Assembly: GCF_900113695.1 (NCBI RefSeq)
Contig: NZ_FOQH01000006.1
Location: 1-64,000 of the forward strand
DNA length: 64,000 bases
Direction: 5' to 3'
Origin: Albimonas pacifica
GTDB lineage: Bacteria; Pseudomonadota; Alphaproteobacteria; Rhodobacterales; Rhodobacteraceae
The notes under the pieces were generated by a model. It saw only the letters and a list, made by a program, of their open reading frames with translations. It made no database searches and was not told the DNA's origin. Positions 26,126-33,157 of this stretch are shown here, piece after piece. Position 1 is the stretch's first letter. Each line of letters begins with the position of its first letter. Position numbers and translations under genes: made by a program.

Positions 26126-26286
26126 CGTCAAACCTCCCCGCGCTTGTTGCGTTGCGGCGAGACGCGACGCGCCGCAGAAATCAGGCGGCCGAACGGGTGC
26201 AGCCTGAGCGCGAAGAAGACGGAAAGGACTCGACCGATGATGACGCGGGGGCCACCATGCGGGCGGATTTCAGAGGGGGACGCGAA

Positions 26287-26577
26287 ATGACGGACATCAC
26301 GCCGGACGAATTGGCCGAGATGAAGGGGCGGATGATGGCGCTTGAGGTCGCCTTCGTCGCCCTTGGCGCGCACCTGCTGCGTCGCGAGGATGCGGCGTTT
26401 CAGCGGGAGGTGTTGCGAACGATTAGTCGTCCGACGGTGCTTTTCGAAGCTCGAGGACCCGGCGACGCCGAAGAGGAAAGGCCCAGAGCTCTCGCCATGC
26501 GCTCCTTCGAGAAGAACCTGCAGAACCTCTCGGATCCGCTGCAACAGACGATAGGCGCCAATCCCGCCCGACGGTGA
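26287..26577 (+). CDS. Reversed small cargo gene 1 (96 aa)
   Basis: A 96-residue helical protein, MTDITPDELAEMKGRMMALE, transcribed against the surrounding lytic operon. No membrane segment or signal peptide. The start is supported by an AGAGGGGG stretch, part of a 12-base sequence GATTTCAGAGGG (26266-26277) that is repeated before the next plus-strand gene. Opposite orientation inside the immunity region suggests expression in the lysogen. The function is unknown. Confidence 0.65.
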   Translation: MTDITPDELAEMKGRMMALEVAFVALGAHLLRREDAAFQREVLRTISRPTVLFEARGPGDAEEERPRALAMRSFEKNLQNLSDPLQQTIGANPARR

Positions 26578-26677
26578 CGTGGATCTGAAGCGGCGCCGGT
26601 CGACGGCGAAGAAGGCGGCGCAGCATGCACATGAGATGTCTCCTGCGGGGGCGACGATTTCAGAGGGAGGAACGACT

Positions 26678-26998
26678 TTGAGCGTAATGCCGTGCAGCGC
26701 GTGCGACGGAACCATCGGGGCCCGCGCCACCCGCTGCCCACACTGCGGAGAGCCGGCGCCCGGCGTGAGCCTGCTGATCGCCTTGGCCGCCGCGCCTTTC
26801 GTTGCATGGCAGGCCATCTCCCTTGCTGTCGTCGTCAGGCTCGTCCAGTTCGCAGGCAACGCCCCGACGCCGGACGACATCACCTTGGGATTTGCATTCG
26901 CACTCGGCGTCGGCATCGGGGCGCCGGTGGCATATGCGATCTGGCTCGGGGGGACGCTCGTGACGGGTTTTGCGGCCCTGTTTCTCCGTCCGAGATAA
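26678..26998 (+). CDS. Reversed small cargo gene 2: zinc ribbon plus membrane segments (106 aa)
   Basis: A 106-residue protein with an N-terminal zinc-ribbon (CSACDGTI ... CPHCGEPAPG) and two or three hydrophobic segments (LLIALAAAPFVAWQAISLAV; ITLGFAFALGVGIGAPVAYA). The start is TTG at 26678, seven bases after GGAGG and at the same distance (about ten bases) from the GATTTCAGAGGG leader copy (26656-26667) as in the preceding gene; the ATG at 26687 is too far. Membrane cargo of this kind in the immunity region often protects the lysogen from other phages; here that is inference. Confidence 0.7.
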   Translation: MSVMPCSACDGTIGARATRCPHCGEPAPGVSLLIALAAAPFVAWQAISLAVVVRLVQFAGNAPTPDDITLGFAFALGVGIGAPVAYAIWLGGTLVTGFAALFLRPR

Positions 26999-27095
26999 GC
27001 GTGAGGGAACTCTCGCAGACGCCCGTCCGGGCCAAGACTGGAGGAGTTGCCCGCCCTCAGTGTTGGCGAACCTTTGAGATCAGCGCGGGCTTGGG

Positions 27096-27311
27096 TCATG
27101 CGGCTCGCCTCGCCGCATAGGACTTCATGAACGCCTCGACGCGCTGCAATGTGCGACGACGACATTCACGACCAGCCTTCAGGCGGGACACAAAGCTCGT
27201 GTCGTTGACTGCCTCTCGCCCAAACGCAGTCAAGTGCATGCCGCGATCCGCGCAAAACCGCTCAATGCGCTCTACGAGGTCGGCGTGAGGGATGTCGGGA
27301 TCATCAACCAT
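27096..27311 (-). CDS. Cro-like small DNA-binding protein (71 aa)
   Basis: A 71-residue protein, MVDDPDIPHADLVERIERFC, containing a likely helix-turn-helix (MHLTAFGREAVNDTSFVSRL) and a basic C-terminus. It is divergent from the CI-like gene and is the first gene on the lytic strand, so the Cro role is the natural reading. An in-frame ATG further upstream (27359) would run into the operator region and is less likely. Confidence 0.65.
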   Translation of the reverse strand: MVDDPDIPHADLVERIERFCADRGMHLTAFGREAVNDTSFVSRLKAGRECRRRTLQRVEAFMKSYAARRAA

Positions 27312-27322
27312 GCTTCTCGATA

Positions 27323-27358
27323 TTCGTGTTTTTACGAAAACGCAATCGCAAATTAACA
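27323..27358. promoter_or_regulatory. Divergent repressor/Cro operator-promoter region
   Basis: The AT-rich gap between the two regulators. It contains an inverted repeat TTCGT-N6-ACGAA (27323-27338) and, rightwards, a possible -35 TTTACG (27331-27336) with a 17-base spacer to TAACAA. The segment TTTACGAAAACGC is nearly repeated at 28,567 before the next plus-strand operon, suggesting a repressor-binding motif. Confidence 0.5.
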
Positions 27359-27414
27359 AATGGGGTCAGCGAGTGAGGTCGTGTAAATGCAATGGCATGC
27401 AGCGCGAACCCGAA

Positions 27415-27753
27415 ATGCAGATCCTCACTGACAATATCGCAGCCCTCCTGGCGGAGCGCGGCTGGACAAAGAAGGACCTTTCGCGCGCCGCCGGCTTCAC
27501 CGAGAGATCGACACGCGTCTACGAGCTGTTCGGCGATCGTGTCGCCCACTGCAGGGTCGATACCGTCGCAGCCTGCGCTAGAGCCTTGGGGGTTTCGGTG
27601 GCGAACTTGTTTCAAACGCCCGAGCACCGCGCGCTTGAGCACACGTTTCTGCGACTCCTCGAGCAATTGCCGCCCGATGAGAAGGATCGGCTGATCCGTA
27701 TCGCGGAGGCTTTGGCGGCGTCGAACGACGCGCCACCAACGCGAGCCCAATAA
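27415..27753 (+). CDS. CI-like XRE-family repressor without peptidase domain (112 aa)
   Basis: A 112-residue regulator, MQILTDNIAALLAERGWTKK, with a classic XRE helix-turn-helix (KKDLSRAAGFTERSTRVYEL) and a short C-terminal helix (LEHTFLRLLEQLPPDEKDRL). An earlier in-frame ATG at 27397 is possible; neither start has a good ribosome binding site, so the mRNA could be leaderless. The S24/LexA-type self-cleavage domain of lambda CI is missing, so induction is unlikely to use RecA-stimulated autocleavage of this protein. Confidence 0.78.
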   Translation: MQILTDNIAALLAERGWTKKDLSRAAGFTERSTRVYELFGDRVAHCRVDTVAACARALGVSVANLFQTPEHRALEHTFLRLLEQLPPDEKDRLIRIAEALAASNDAPPTRAQ

Positions 27754-28100
27754 GCAGCGACAGCTGCCGCGGCGAAAGCTTCAACAGCGTGCTTGGGCCA
27801 ATGTCGCGCATACGCCCCCCCCTCGAAACAACCTTAAGGAATCGCTCCCCAGCGACCGTCGCTCAGCACGTCTAACATATAGTCCAAGGTGCCCGCCCGT
27901 CGGTGCGCCAATGGGCGGCAGCTTTCGTCACCGTCGGGGTTTTGGTCAAACTGCTGATCTACCGACGCTTCATCGCGCACTCCAAGTCGCTGCGCCGCTA
28001 GATCCCGAACTCCTTGCGGCCCTGAAGCTCTCAGCTTAACAATTCATTCATCGGCTCAATGTGCAGCCAAGCATCGCTGCCTGTGAGGGAGAGGGGATAG
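27754..28100. other. Gap after the repressor gene
   Basis: 347 bases with no gene I can support. One short frame (GTG at about 27,909, 32 codons, protein WAAAFVTVGVLVKLLIYRRF...) reads like a fragment of a small membrane protein but lacks a ribosome binding site and may be a relic. A run of eight C (27,812 region) and a rather AT-rich patch near 27,875 are also present. Confidence 0.4.
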
Positions 28101-28427
28101 ATGAGGATAGGTATTGCGTTTTTGCTGATCGCGTCGGCCGCCGCCTGTGCGCCGGCGACGCAACATCCCGTGCCGGTCTCGGGATCAAAGGCGGACGCCA
28201 CGGTAACCTTGGCGGCCGAATACTCAGAGCATGGCACGCAGCCGAACTGGTCGAATGCAGTCAGTGAGGCAACCGCTCGCTGTGGCGCATGGGGATACAC
28301 TGGGGCCGAGCCGCTGGGCTCGAAGTTTACGACCTGCGTGAGGTCAGGTGCTTACGGGATCTGCTCCAGGTACCGCGAAACGATCACCTATCAATGCCTC
28401 GGCGGGACAACCACAAGCGTTCAGTAG
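28101..28427 (+). CDS. YecR-like lipoprotein, probable lysogenic cargo
   Basis: A 108-residue predicted lipoprotein, MRIGIAFLLIASAAACAPAT, with a lipobox ending in Cys-16. The mature part has a WSNAVSEATARCGAWGYTGA block and further Cys residues (FTTCVRS, YQCLGG) that fit the YecR-like lipoprotein family often carried by phages. GAGGGG lies before the start. It sits in its own transcription unit, followed by a terminator, between the repressor and the plus-strand phage operon, as expected for a gene expressed in the lysogen. Confidence 0.75.
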   Translation: MRIGIAFLLIASAAACAPATQHPVPVSGSKADATVTLAAEYSEHGTQPNWSNAVSEATARCGAWGYTGAEPLGSKFTTCVRSGAYGICSRYRETITYQCLGGTTTSVQ

Positions 28428-28457
28428 CCTGACGCTAAATTTGCCCAACAAGAAGCG

Positions 28458-28490
28458 AGGCCTGCGCCGCAAGGGCGCGGGCCTTATTTC
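28458..28490 (+). terminator. Terminator after the lipoprotein gene
   Basis: Stem AGGCCTGCGCC / GGCGCGGGCCT with one G-U pair and a five-base loop, followed by TATTTC. It lies 30 bases after the lipoprotein stop and separates it from the next operon. Confidence 0.65.
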
Positions 28491-28559
28491 TGCCCCCGCT
28501 CGGCGGCGGGCGAGTCGCCTCCTTGCATGCCGGGCGCTCGCAAAAATACAAATGTAAGA

Positions 28560-28588
28560 TTGACGATTTGCGAAAACGCGAATAGCGT
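28560..28588 (+). promoter_or_regulatory. Promoter with operator-like motif for the plus-strand phage operon
   Basis: TTGACG at 28560-28565 would serve as a -35 box with a 17-base spacer to TAGCGT (a weak -10). The spacer contains TTTGCGAAAACGCGAA (28567-28582), matching TTTACGAAAACGC in the repressor promoter in 12 of 13 positions. It is the only clear promoter before the gene series starting at 28,618. Confidence 0.5.
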
Positions 28589-28617
28589 CCCCTCCGCCAA
28601 CCCCGACGGAGGACCTC

Positions 28618-28995
28618 ATGTCGACCCTCTCTCACGAGCCCCCCGCCAGATCGGCGTCGTGGGTCTTCACCCAGGCCCCAGGCCGCGCCTTCGCCGCTTA
28701 TGACCAGGCCCGCGATGCGCTGCGCGCCGCCGGCTTCAGCATCGGCCACACCCAGAAGGGCGCGCCGACGGGCCTCCTCAGCGGCGACGTCGACATCCGG
28801 AAATGGCGGAACCTCTCCGCCGCCGACCGGGCCGCCCTGCACGGCACGATCGCCGGCGACTTCCGCAACGGGCCCGTCCGGGTCACGCTCCTGAGCGCCT
28901 GCCCGGCGAAGGCCGCGCACCGCCTCGAGGTCGAGATCGGCTTGCGCCTCGCCCGCAGGCTGATCCGGCCGACCCCCTCCGAGGTTGCGGCATGA
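28618..28995 (+). CDS. First gene of the plus-strand phage operon (125 aa)
   Basis: A 125-residue protein, MSTLSHEPPARSASWVFTQA, with GGAGG five bases before the ATG. The central segment (RDALRAAGFSIGHTQKGAPT, LLSGDVDIRKWRNL) and C-terminal VEIGLRLARRLIRPTPSEV give a mixed alpha/beta protein without clear motif. The ATGA overlap couples it to the MerR-like regulator. The function is unknown. Confidence 0.72.
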   Translation: MSTLSHEPPARSASWVFTQAPGRAFAAYDQARDALRAAGFSIGHTQKGAPTGLLSGDVDIRKWRNLSAADRAALHGTIAGDFRNGPVRVTLLSACPAKAAHRLEVEIGLRLARRLIRPTPSEVAA

Positions 28996-29453
28996 CCGCC
29001 CCGGCCCCCGCCGCCGCGCCGGCGACGCTCACCATCGCCGAGGCGGCCGAGCGCTTCGGCCTGACCCCGCGCACGCTGCGCTTCTGGGAATACAGCGAGC
29101 TGATCGAGGCGCTCCCGCGCCAGAAGGGCGGCTCGCGCTTCTACGGTCCCGACCAGGTCGCGCGGATCGCCCGCATCGTCCGGCTGCGCCGCATGCGCTT
29201 CTCCCTCTCGGACATTCTCGACCTGCTGAAGCTCGAGGCCGCCGGCGACGACGGCGCCCCCGCCGCCGCCCGCCTGCGGATGCTCAAGGCGCGTGCCGCC
29301 GCCATCGAGGCCGAGATCGAGGACCTGACCCGCGCCCGCCACCTGGTGGGCGAGGAGCGGTTCGCCCTGCACCAGGCCGGCGCGGCCGACGACGCCCCGG
29401 CCGACCCCCGCCCGGTCCTGATCGAGGGGGAGGCGCACGCATGGCCCGCCTGA
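28992..29453 (+). CDS. MerR-family transcriptional regulator
   Basis: A 153-residue regulator. The winged helix is clear: LTIAEAAERFGLTPRTLRFW, EYSELIEALPRQKGGSRFYG, DQVARIARIVRLRRMRFSLS. A coiled-coil helix follows (AARLRMLKARAAAIEAEIED). No metal-binding cysteines are present in the C-terminus, so it is not a mercury-type sensor. It overlaps both neighbours and probably controls phage arm genes. Confidence 0.88.
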   Translation: MTAPAPAAAPATLTIAEAAERFGLTPRTLRFWEYSELIEALPRQKGGSRFYGPDQVARIARIVRLRRMRFSLSDILDLLKLEAAGDDGAPAAARLRMLKARAAAIEAEIEDLTRARHLVGEERFALHQAGAADDAPADPRPVLIEGEAHAWPA

Positions 29454-29659
29454 CCCGCAAGCTCGAGCGCTTCGACGTGGAGGTCCTGTTTCAGATCCGC
29501 ACGCTGCGCGCCGTCTGCGTGCGCGCCGACGAGGACGCCGACGACGTGTGGCTGCCGCTCTCGTCGATCACGCTCGATCCGCCCGAACCCCTGATGCGCG
29601 GTCAGCGCATCACCGTGCGCGCGCCCGAGGCGCTGCTGATCGAAAAGGGGCTGGTGTGA
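29441..29659 (+). CDS. Small phage protein (72 aa)
   Basis: A 72-residue protein, MARLTRKLERFDVEVLFQIR, whose start overlaps the end of the MerR-like gene by 13 bases. The strands DVWLPLSSITLDPP and TVRAPEALLIEKGLV suggest a small beta fold. It converges on the minus-strand gene that ends at 29,692. No known family. Confidence 0.65.
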   Translation: MARLTRKLERFDVEVLFQIRTLRAVCVRADEDADDVWLPLSSITLDPPEPLMRGQRITVRAPEALLIEKGLV

Positions 29660-29691
29660 TGCCTCCCCGGGACGCGCCGAGGCTCGGTGGA

Positions 29692-30129
29692 TCAGGACGA
29701 GGGGAGCGCCGGCAGGCGGTGGAGAGCCATCGGACTGAGATCGGCGGATCGAAAGCAGGCCCACCGAAGCCGGGCCTGCGCAAGATGTCGCCGGCGCAGA
29801 GAGGCCCCGGCCTCCCACGCGGCGAGCGAGCCTTGGTTCGAAGACTCGACCATGATCTCCGTCGCGATCCGGTCGAGGTCGCTGGCGGGCCGCAGAACCT
29901 CGTCGATCAGCGCGCACACGATGATGAGGCGGAGGCGGCACAGGCGCCTGTCCGCCCCGATCCATACGTCGATCGAGGAGGCCGGGTCGTAGCGGCCGGC
30001 GTTCTCAGGCCCGATCGCCGACAGGGCGACGGACGTCAGAACCAGACCCCGGATCGTGTCCGGCAAGCCGTCGAAGAACGAAATCACGGCGCCCCGCACG
30101 CCGATCCAGGCGATGTCGTCGTCGGTCAT
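29692..30129 (-). CDS. Isolated reverse-strand phage gene (145 aa)
   Basis: A 145-residue protein beginning MTDDDIAWIGVRGAVISFFD, with GGAG eight bases before the ATG at 30129. It has a moderately hydrophobic, helical N-terminal half (GLVLTSVALSAIG; LRLIIVCALIDEVL) and a C-terminal Arg-rich tail. It is the only minus-strand gene between two plus-strand runs and is probably an independent cargo gene. I do not recognise it. Confidence 0.62.
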   Translation of the reverse strand: MTDDDIAWIGVRGAVISFFDGLPDTIRGLVLTSVALSAIGPENAGRYDPASSIDVWIGADRRLCRLRLIIVCALIDEVLRPASDLDRIATEIMVESSNQGSLAAWEAGASLRRRHLAQARLRWACFRSADLSPMALHRLPALPSS

Positions 30130-30186
30130 GGGGGACTCTCCTTCGGGTTGCTCGTCTACGCACAGGTTCCTCTTAAGGAACTTTCC

Positions 30187-30405
30187 GTGGGCGCGGGAGA
30201 CTATCTCGACCGCCCGAGCGTGAATTGGGGAACTGCCCTCAAGATCAATGCGTCGATTGGGTTTCGTGCTGCCACTGGCGATGCACCCGAGGTCGACGTC
30301 GAGCGCCCAGCCCCACCGCTCTCGCCGGCGCCGCGCCCGAAGCGATGCACCGACTGCCACCGCACCGAGGCCGATGCGCACGAGCGCTGGTGCCCGCACG
30401 CCTGA
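30187..30405 (+). CDS. Small Cys/His-rich phage protein (72 aa)
   Basis: A 72-residue protein starting with GTG at 30187, which has AAGGA seven bases upstream. The C-terminus carries CTDCHRTEADAHERWCPH, four to six potential zinc ligands in a compact knuckle. The N-terminal GDYLDRPSVNWGTALKINAS is a short conserved-looking block. The function is unknown; nucleic-acid binding is possible. Confidence 0.55.
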   Translation: MGAGDYLDRPSVNWGTALKINASIGFRAATGDAPEVDVERPAPPLSPAPRPKRCTDCHRTEADAHERWCPHA

Positions 30406-30423
30406 CCGAGAGGAGGCCGAGTC

Positions 30424-30690
30424 ATGTCCCGACCGCAGACGCCCTTCACCCCGATCTCGCCCGAAGCGCGGCTGCGCGACGTCGAGCGGACCCTGCGCGA
30501 CGCGCAGGGTCTCGCCGCGGGCCGGGCGCCGGGCTCGCCCGACTTCCGCCTCGCCGCCGCGCAGGCGATCCGGGCCGCCCAGGAGGCCGAGGCCCTCCGC
30601 ACCCACCTCCGGGCGATCGACGCCCGCGCCAGCGCCCTCGCCGCCGAGGCGGGGAAGATCGTTGCCCTGAACGAAGGACGCGCCGCATGA
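30424..30690 (+). CDS. Small helical phage protein (88 aa)
   Basis: An 88-residue, Ala/Arg-rich helical protein, MSRPQTPFTPISPEARLRDV, with AGGAGG before the ATG. Most of it should form a coiled coil (LAAAQAIRAAQEAEALRTHL). It opens a run of very small genes joined by four-base overlaps. The function is unknown. Confidence 0.65.
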   Translation: MSRPQTPFTPISPEARLRDVERTLRDAQGLAAGRAPGSPDFRLAAAQAIRAAQEAEALRTHLRAIDARASALAAEAGKIVALNEGRAA

Positions 30691-30905
30691 CCCCCTATGA
30701 AGCCCGCGCGCAGGCGGCCGAGTGCCGCGACCGGATGCGCCACACGTCGAGCCAGTCGATCATCGAGACGCTGGACCGCTGCGCACGCCACTTCGACGAT
30801 CTCGCCGAAAGGGCGGAGGCCGACAAGGAGCGGGCAGCCGAGAGAAGGAAGGGCCACAGCTCCCGGTTCGCGCGAGCCCTTCTGGGCCGGAGCATCGAGG
30901 AATGA
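30687..30905 (+). CDS. Small phage protein (72 aa)
   Basis: A 72-residue charged helical protein, MTPYEARAQAAECRDRMRHT, ATGA-coupled to the previous gene. The segment SQSIIETLDRCARHFDDLAE and a Lys/Arg-rich end suggest a small regulator or inhibitor, but no family is recognised. Confidence 0.65.
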   Translation: MTPYEARAQAAECRDRMRHTSSQSIIETLDRCARHFDDLAERAEADKERAAERRKGHSSRFARALLGRSIEE

Positions 30906-31168
30906 CCCCCGCAGGCGAAGCCAGCCTCGCCGCCGCGATGGCGCGGAAGGCCGGCCCCGGGGCGCCGCTGCGGGCCATGGCCCCGACGTCGCTGATGATC
31001 GTGACCTGCGAGGGCAGCGGGCGGCTCTATGCCGAGACGCTGGACGCCGACGCCGAGCGCGACCGCCGACAGGCCTGGACGATGGTGCGCGGCGTCTACC
31101 GGGCCCGCCGGGACCTGCGCGCCCGGGCCGCCGCCGAGGCCTCGGCCGAGACCGGAGGCGCAGCATGA
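30902..31168 (+). CDS. Small phage protein (88 aa)
   Basis: An 88-residue protein, MTPAGEASLAAAMARKAGPG, coupled by ATGA overlaps on both sides. It has a beta strand LMIVTCEGSGRLYAETL followed by a helix AERDRRQAWTMVRGVYRARR. The function is unknown. Confidence 0.62.
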   Translation: MTPAGEASLAAAMARKAGPGAPLRAMAPTSLMIVTCEGSGRLYAETLDADAERDRRQAWTMVRGVYRARRDLRARAAAEASAETGGAA

Positions 31169-31467
31169 ACGGGATCGAGAGCATCGCTGCGGAGCGGTAT
31201 CGGCAGGTCCGCGACGAGGGCTTCACGCGCGAGCACGACGACGAGCACGCGGCCGGTGAAATCGCCGGCGCCGCTCTCTGCTACATCTGGTCGGCGATGA
31301 CCGGCGCCCACCAGATGTCTCCGCCGCGGCCCCCGGCCTGGTGGCCCTGGGCGCACCGCTGGTGGAAACCGAAGGGCCGGCGGGAGGACCTCGTTCGAGC
31401 CGGCGCCCTGATCGCCGCCGAGATCGACCGGATCGACCGGCGGGCGGCCCGCGGCGGGCCCGAATGA
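31165..31467 (+). CDS. Conserved phage protein with HDDEH motif (100 aa)
   Basis: A 100-residue protein, MNGIESIAAERYRQVRDEGF. It has the pattern AAERYRQ-EGF--EHDDEH--GEIAGAALCYIW, then Trp-Pro-Trp and WKPKGRREDLVRAGALIAAE. This block is widespread in tailed-phage early regions, and its clustered acidic and His residues hint at a metal-dependent nucleotide hydrolase. That activity is not established and I give no name. Confidence 0.75.
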   Translation: MNGIESIAAERYRQVRDEGFTREHDDEHAAGEIAGAALCYIWSAMTGAHQMSPPRPPAWWPWAHRWWKPKGRREDLVRAGALIAAEIDRIDRRAARGGPE

Positions 31468-31886
31468 TGACCCGCCGCGTCCTCCCGCACCGCCGCCGGA
31501 ACGAGACGGTCGGCCTAGAGCACCAGGGCCAGCACCTGACGGTGACGGTCGGTTTCGACGACGCCGGCCACGCCCGCGAAGTCTTCGCGGACGGGGCCCG
31601 GCTGGGCTCCGACCTCGCCCACGTCATCGCCGACGCCTGCGTGGTGATGTCCCTCGCGCTGCAGCACGACTGCGCGGCGGGCGACCTGATCAAGAGCCTC
31701 GGCGTCGTGCCCGACCCCGCGAGGGGCGAGGATGCGACCCGCCCCGCCAGCGTGCTGGGCGCCATCGCCGCGGCGGTCGCCGTCGCGGGTCCCCGCGGCC
31801 GCTCGCCCGAGGCCTTCGCGCCCGCGCCCCCGCCCTCGCCAAGGCCCGCCGGCTCCGCCGCGGCCCGTTCGGAGACCACGCCATGA
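31464..31886 (+). CDS. TSCPD-domain-like phage protein (140 aa)
   Basis: A 140-residue protein, MMTRRVLPHRRRNETVGLEH. The conserved stretch GQHLTVTVGFDDAGHAREVF, GSDLAHVIADACVVMSLALQ is typical of the phage version of the TSCPD family, related to the C-terminal part of ribonucleotide reductases. The Cys of the name-giving motif is absent, as in other phage copies. A link to nucleotide metabolism is inferred. The Pro/Ala-rich tail is disordered. Confidence 0.7.
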   Translation: MMTRRVLPHRRRNETVGLEHQGQHLTVTVGFDDAGHAREVFADGARLGSDLAHVIADACVVMSLALQHDCAAGDLIKSLGVVPDPARGEDATRPASVLGAIAAAVAVAGPRGRSPEAFAPAPPPSPRPAGSAAARSETTP

Positions 31887-32314
31887 CCTCGCCCGACCTG
31901 CCCGCCGCCGATGGCCGCGCCGACGACGGGCGCGCGACGCCGCTGCACGGCCGCAAGACCCGCAGCGACCGCACGAAGCCGCCCCGGGGCGCCTGCGTGC
32001 CGTCCGGCTGGTGGATCCTCCCGGGCGCCATCCTGGGGGCCCTCCTGGTCGGGGGCCTGACCACCTGCGCCCGCGCGCAGGCCCTGACTATCTGCGGGCC
32101 GCGCCCGGCGCTCCTCGCGACCCTGGCGGCGCGGGGCGAGCGCCCGGTCTTCCTGGGCCTGTCCGGCGAGGTCGTGGTCGAGATGCTGGTGGCGCCCGGC
32201 GGCGGCTGGACCCTGATCACCACCGCGCCGGAGGGCATGTCGTGCATCCTCGCGGCCGGCGAGGCGGCGACTCCCGTTGGACCCCGGTCCGCGGGCTCGG
32301 AGCGGGAGGGCTGA
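31883..32314 (+). CDS. Exported or membrane-anchored phage protein (143 aa)
   Basis: A 143-residue protein with an N-terminal charged arm, one hydrophobic segment (GWWILPGAILGALLVGGLTT) and an exported domain with CGPRPALLATLAARGERPVF, GWTLITTAPEGMSCILAAGE. The two Cys could pair outside the cytoplasm. This exported domain is a familiar small family in alphaproteobacteria without known function. ATGA-coupled to the preceding gene. Confidence 0.68.
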   Translation: MTSPDLPAADGRADDGRATPLHGRKTRSDRTKPPRGACVPSGWWILPGAILGALLVGGLTTCARAQALTICGPRPALLATLAARGERPVFLGLSGEVVVEMLVAPGGGWTLITTAPEGMSCILAAGEAATPVGPRSAGSEREG

Positions 32315-32316
32315 CC

Positions 32317-32568
32317 ATGCCCAAGGCCACCGTGAAATTCCGCCCGATCGAGCGCCAGACCCTCGACCTGTTGATGCAGGCGCACAAGACCGCCGGCGGC
32401 GATCCGATCGCGACATACTCGGTCCTGATCTCGGCCGCGATGGTCGCCGGCGCGATCATTGGGCTGACTCCCCAGCAGGCCGGCCACCAGGCGCCAGAGC
32501 TCATGCGCATGGCCCGGGCCGCTGTCCGGGAACGCCCGGACATCTTCGGACCGGGCGAGGAGGGCTGA
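32317..32568 (+). CDS. Small phage protein (83 aa)
   Basis: An 83-residue protein, MPKATVKFRPIERQTLDLLM, two bases after the preceding stop, with GGAGGG upstream. Middle segment VLISAAMVAGAIIGLTPQQA is mildly hydrophobic but probably a buried helix. The function is unknown. Confidence 0.6.
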   Translation: MPKATVKFRPIERQTLDLLMQAHKTAGGDPIATYSVLISAAMVAGAIIGLTPQQAGHQAPELMRMARAAVRERPDIFGPGEEG

Positions 32569-32570
32569 CC

Positions 32571-32813
32571 GTGACCGGCTTCGCCTTCCACGCGCCGAAG
32601 CGCATCGAGCACTCGCCCGCGCGGCTGCGCCACGGCCTCGGCGTCCTGCTCGCCTACCGCGAGGCCTTCGCCGCCTCCCGCCCCGCGGACATGCCGGCCA
32701 CCGACCGCGCCATCGCCCGCCTGCGGTGGGCCTTGGGCGAGCCCGGGGCGGCGGAACCGGACGAGCGGGCGCACCTGCGCGAGCGGCAGGATGAAGCGGA
32801 GGCGCGATCCTGA
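32571..32813 (+). CDS. Small phage protein (80 aa)
   Basis: An 80-residue protein beginning with GTG at 32571 (GGAGG seven bases before). It reads TGFAFHAPKRIEHSPARLRH and ends with an acidic helix. Codon position and spacing fit a real gene in the overlapping series; no family recognised. Confidence 0.55.
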   Translation: MTGFAFHAPKRIEHSPARLRHGLGVLLAYREAFAASRPADMPATDRAIARLRWALGEPGAAEPDERAHLRERQDEAEARS

Positions 32814-33157
32814 TGGCGCTTCCGAAACCCACCCTCGGCTATCCCAGCCGCTCGGCGGCGGTGCAGGCGCTCCGCGAACAGGGCTGGAGCATGCGGCGCA
32901 TCGCCGAAGAGATCGGCATCTCGCTCGGGACCGTCTCCGCGCTCGATGCATCCGCGAAGCGCCGTCGCGAACCCCGCCCGGCGGAGGTCAACGGGAAGAC
33001 GGTCCTGTTTCCCGCGGAGGTCCTGGATCGCCTGCGTCCGCACGCTGCGCGCCGCGGGATCACGCCGAACGAGCTGGCCCGACGAATCGTGGATGTGGCG
33101 ATCGACGAATGCATGATCGACGCGATCCTCGACGATGAGCTCGAGGCGTCCCGATGA
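32813..33157 (+). CDS. Helix-turn-helix protein (114 aa)
   Basis: A 114-residue DNA-binding protein, MALPKPTLGYPSRSAAVQAL, with a helix-turn-helix WSMRRIAEEIGISLGTVSAL near residue 25 and a C-terminal ribbon-like region (VLDRLRPHAARRGITPNELA). The start overlaps the previous stop by one base. Probably a phage regulator. Confidence 0.72.
   Translation: MALPKPTLGYPSRSAAVQALREQGWSMRRIAEEIGISLGTVSALDASAKRRREPRPAEVNGKTVLFPAEVLDRLRPHAARRGITPNELARRIVDVAIDECMIDAILDDELEASR

Noticed and set aside
26128-27165. A 345-codon minus-strand open frame between the Cro-like and CII-like genes
   Set aside because: The opposite strand carries two well-formed small genes with ribosome binding sites; this frame has no plausible start and no protein-like composition.
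27578-27811. Minus-strand 77-codon frame overlapping the repressor gene
   Set aside because: It overlaps most of the CI-like gene, lacks a ribosome binding site and has a Pro/Arg-rich end.
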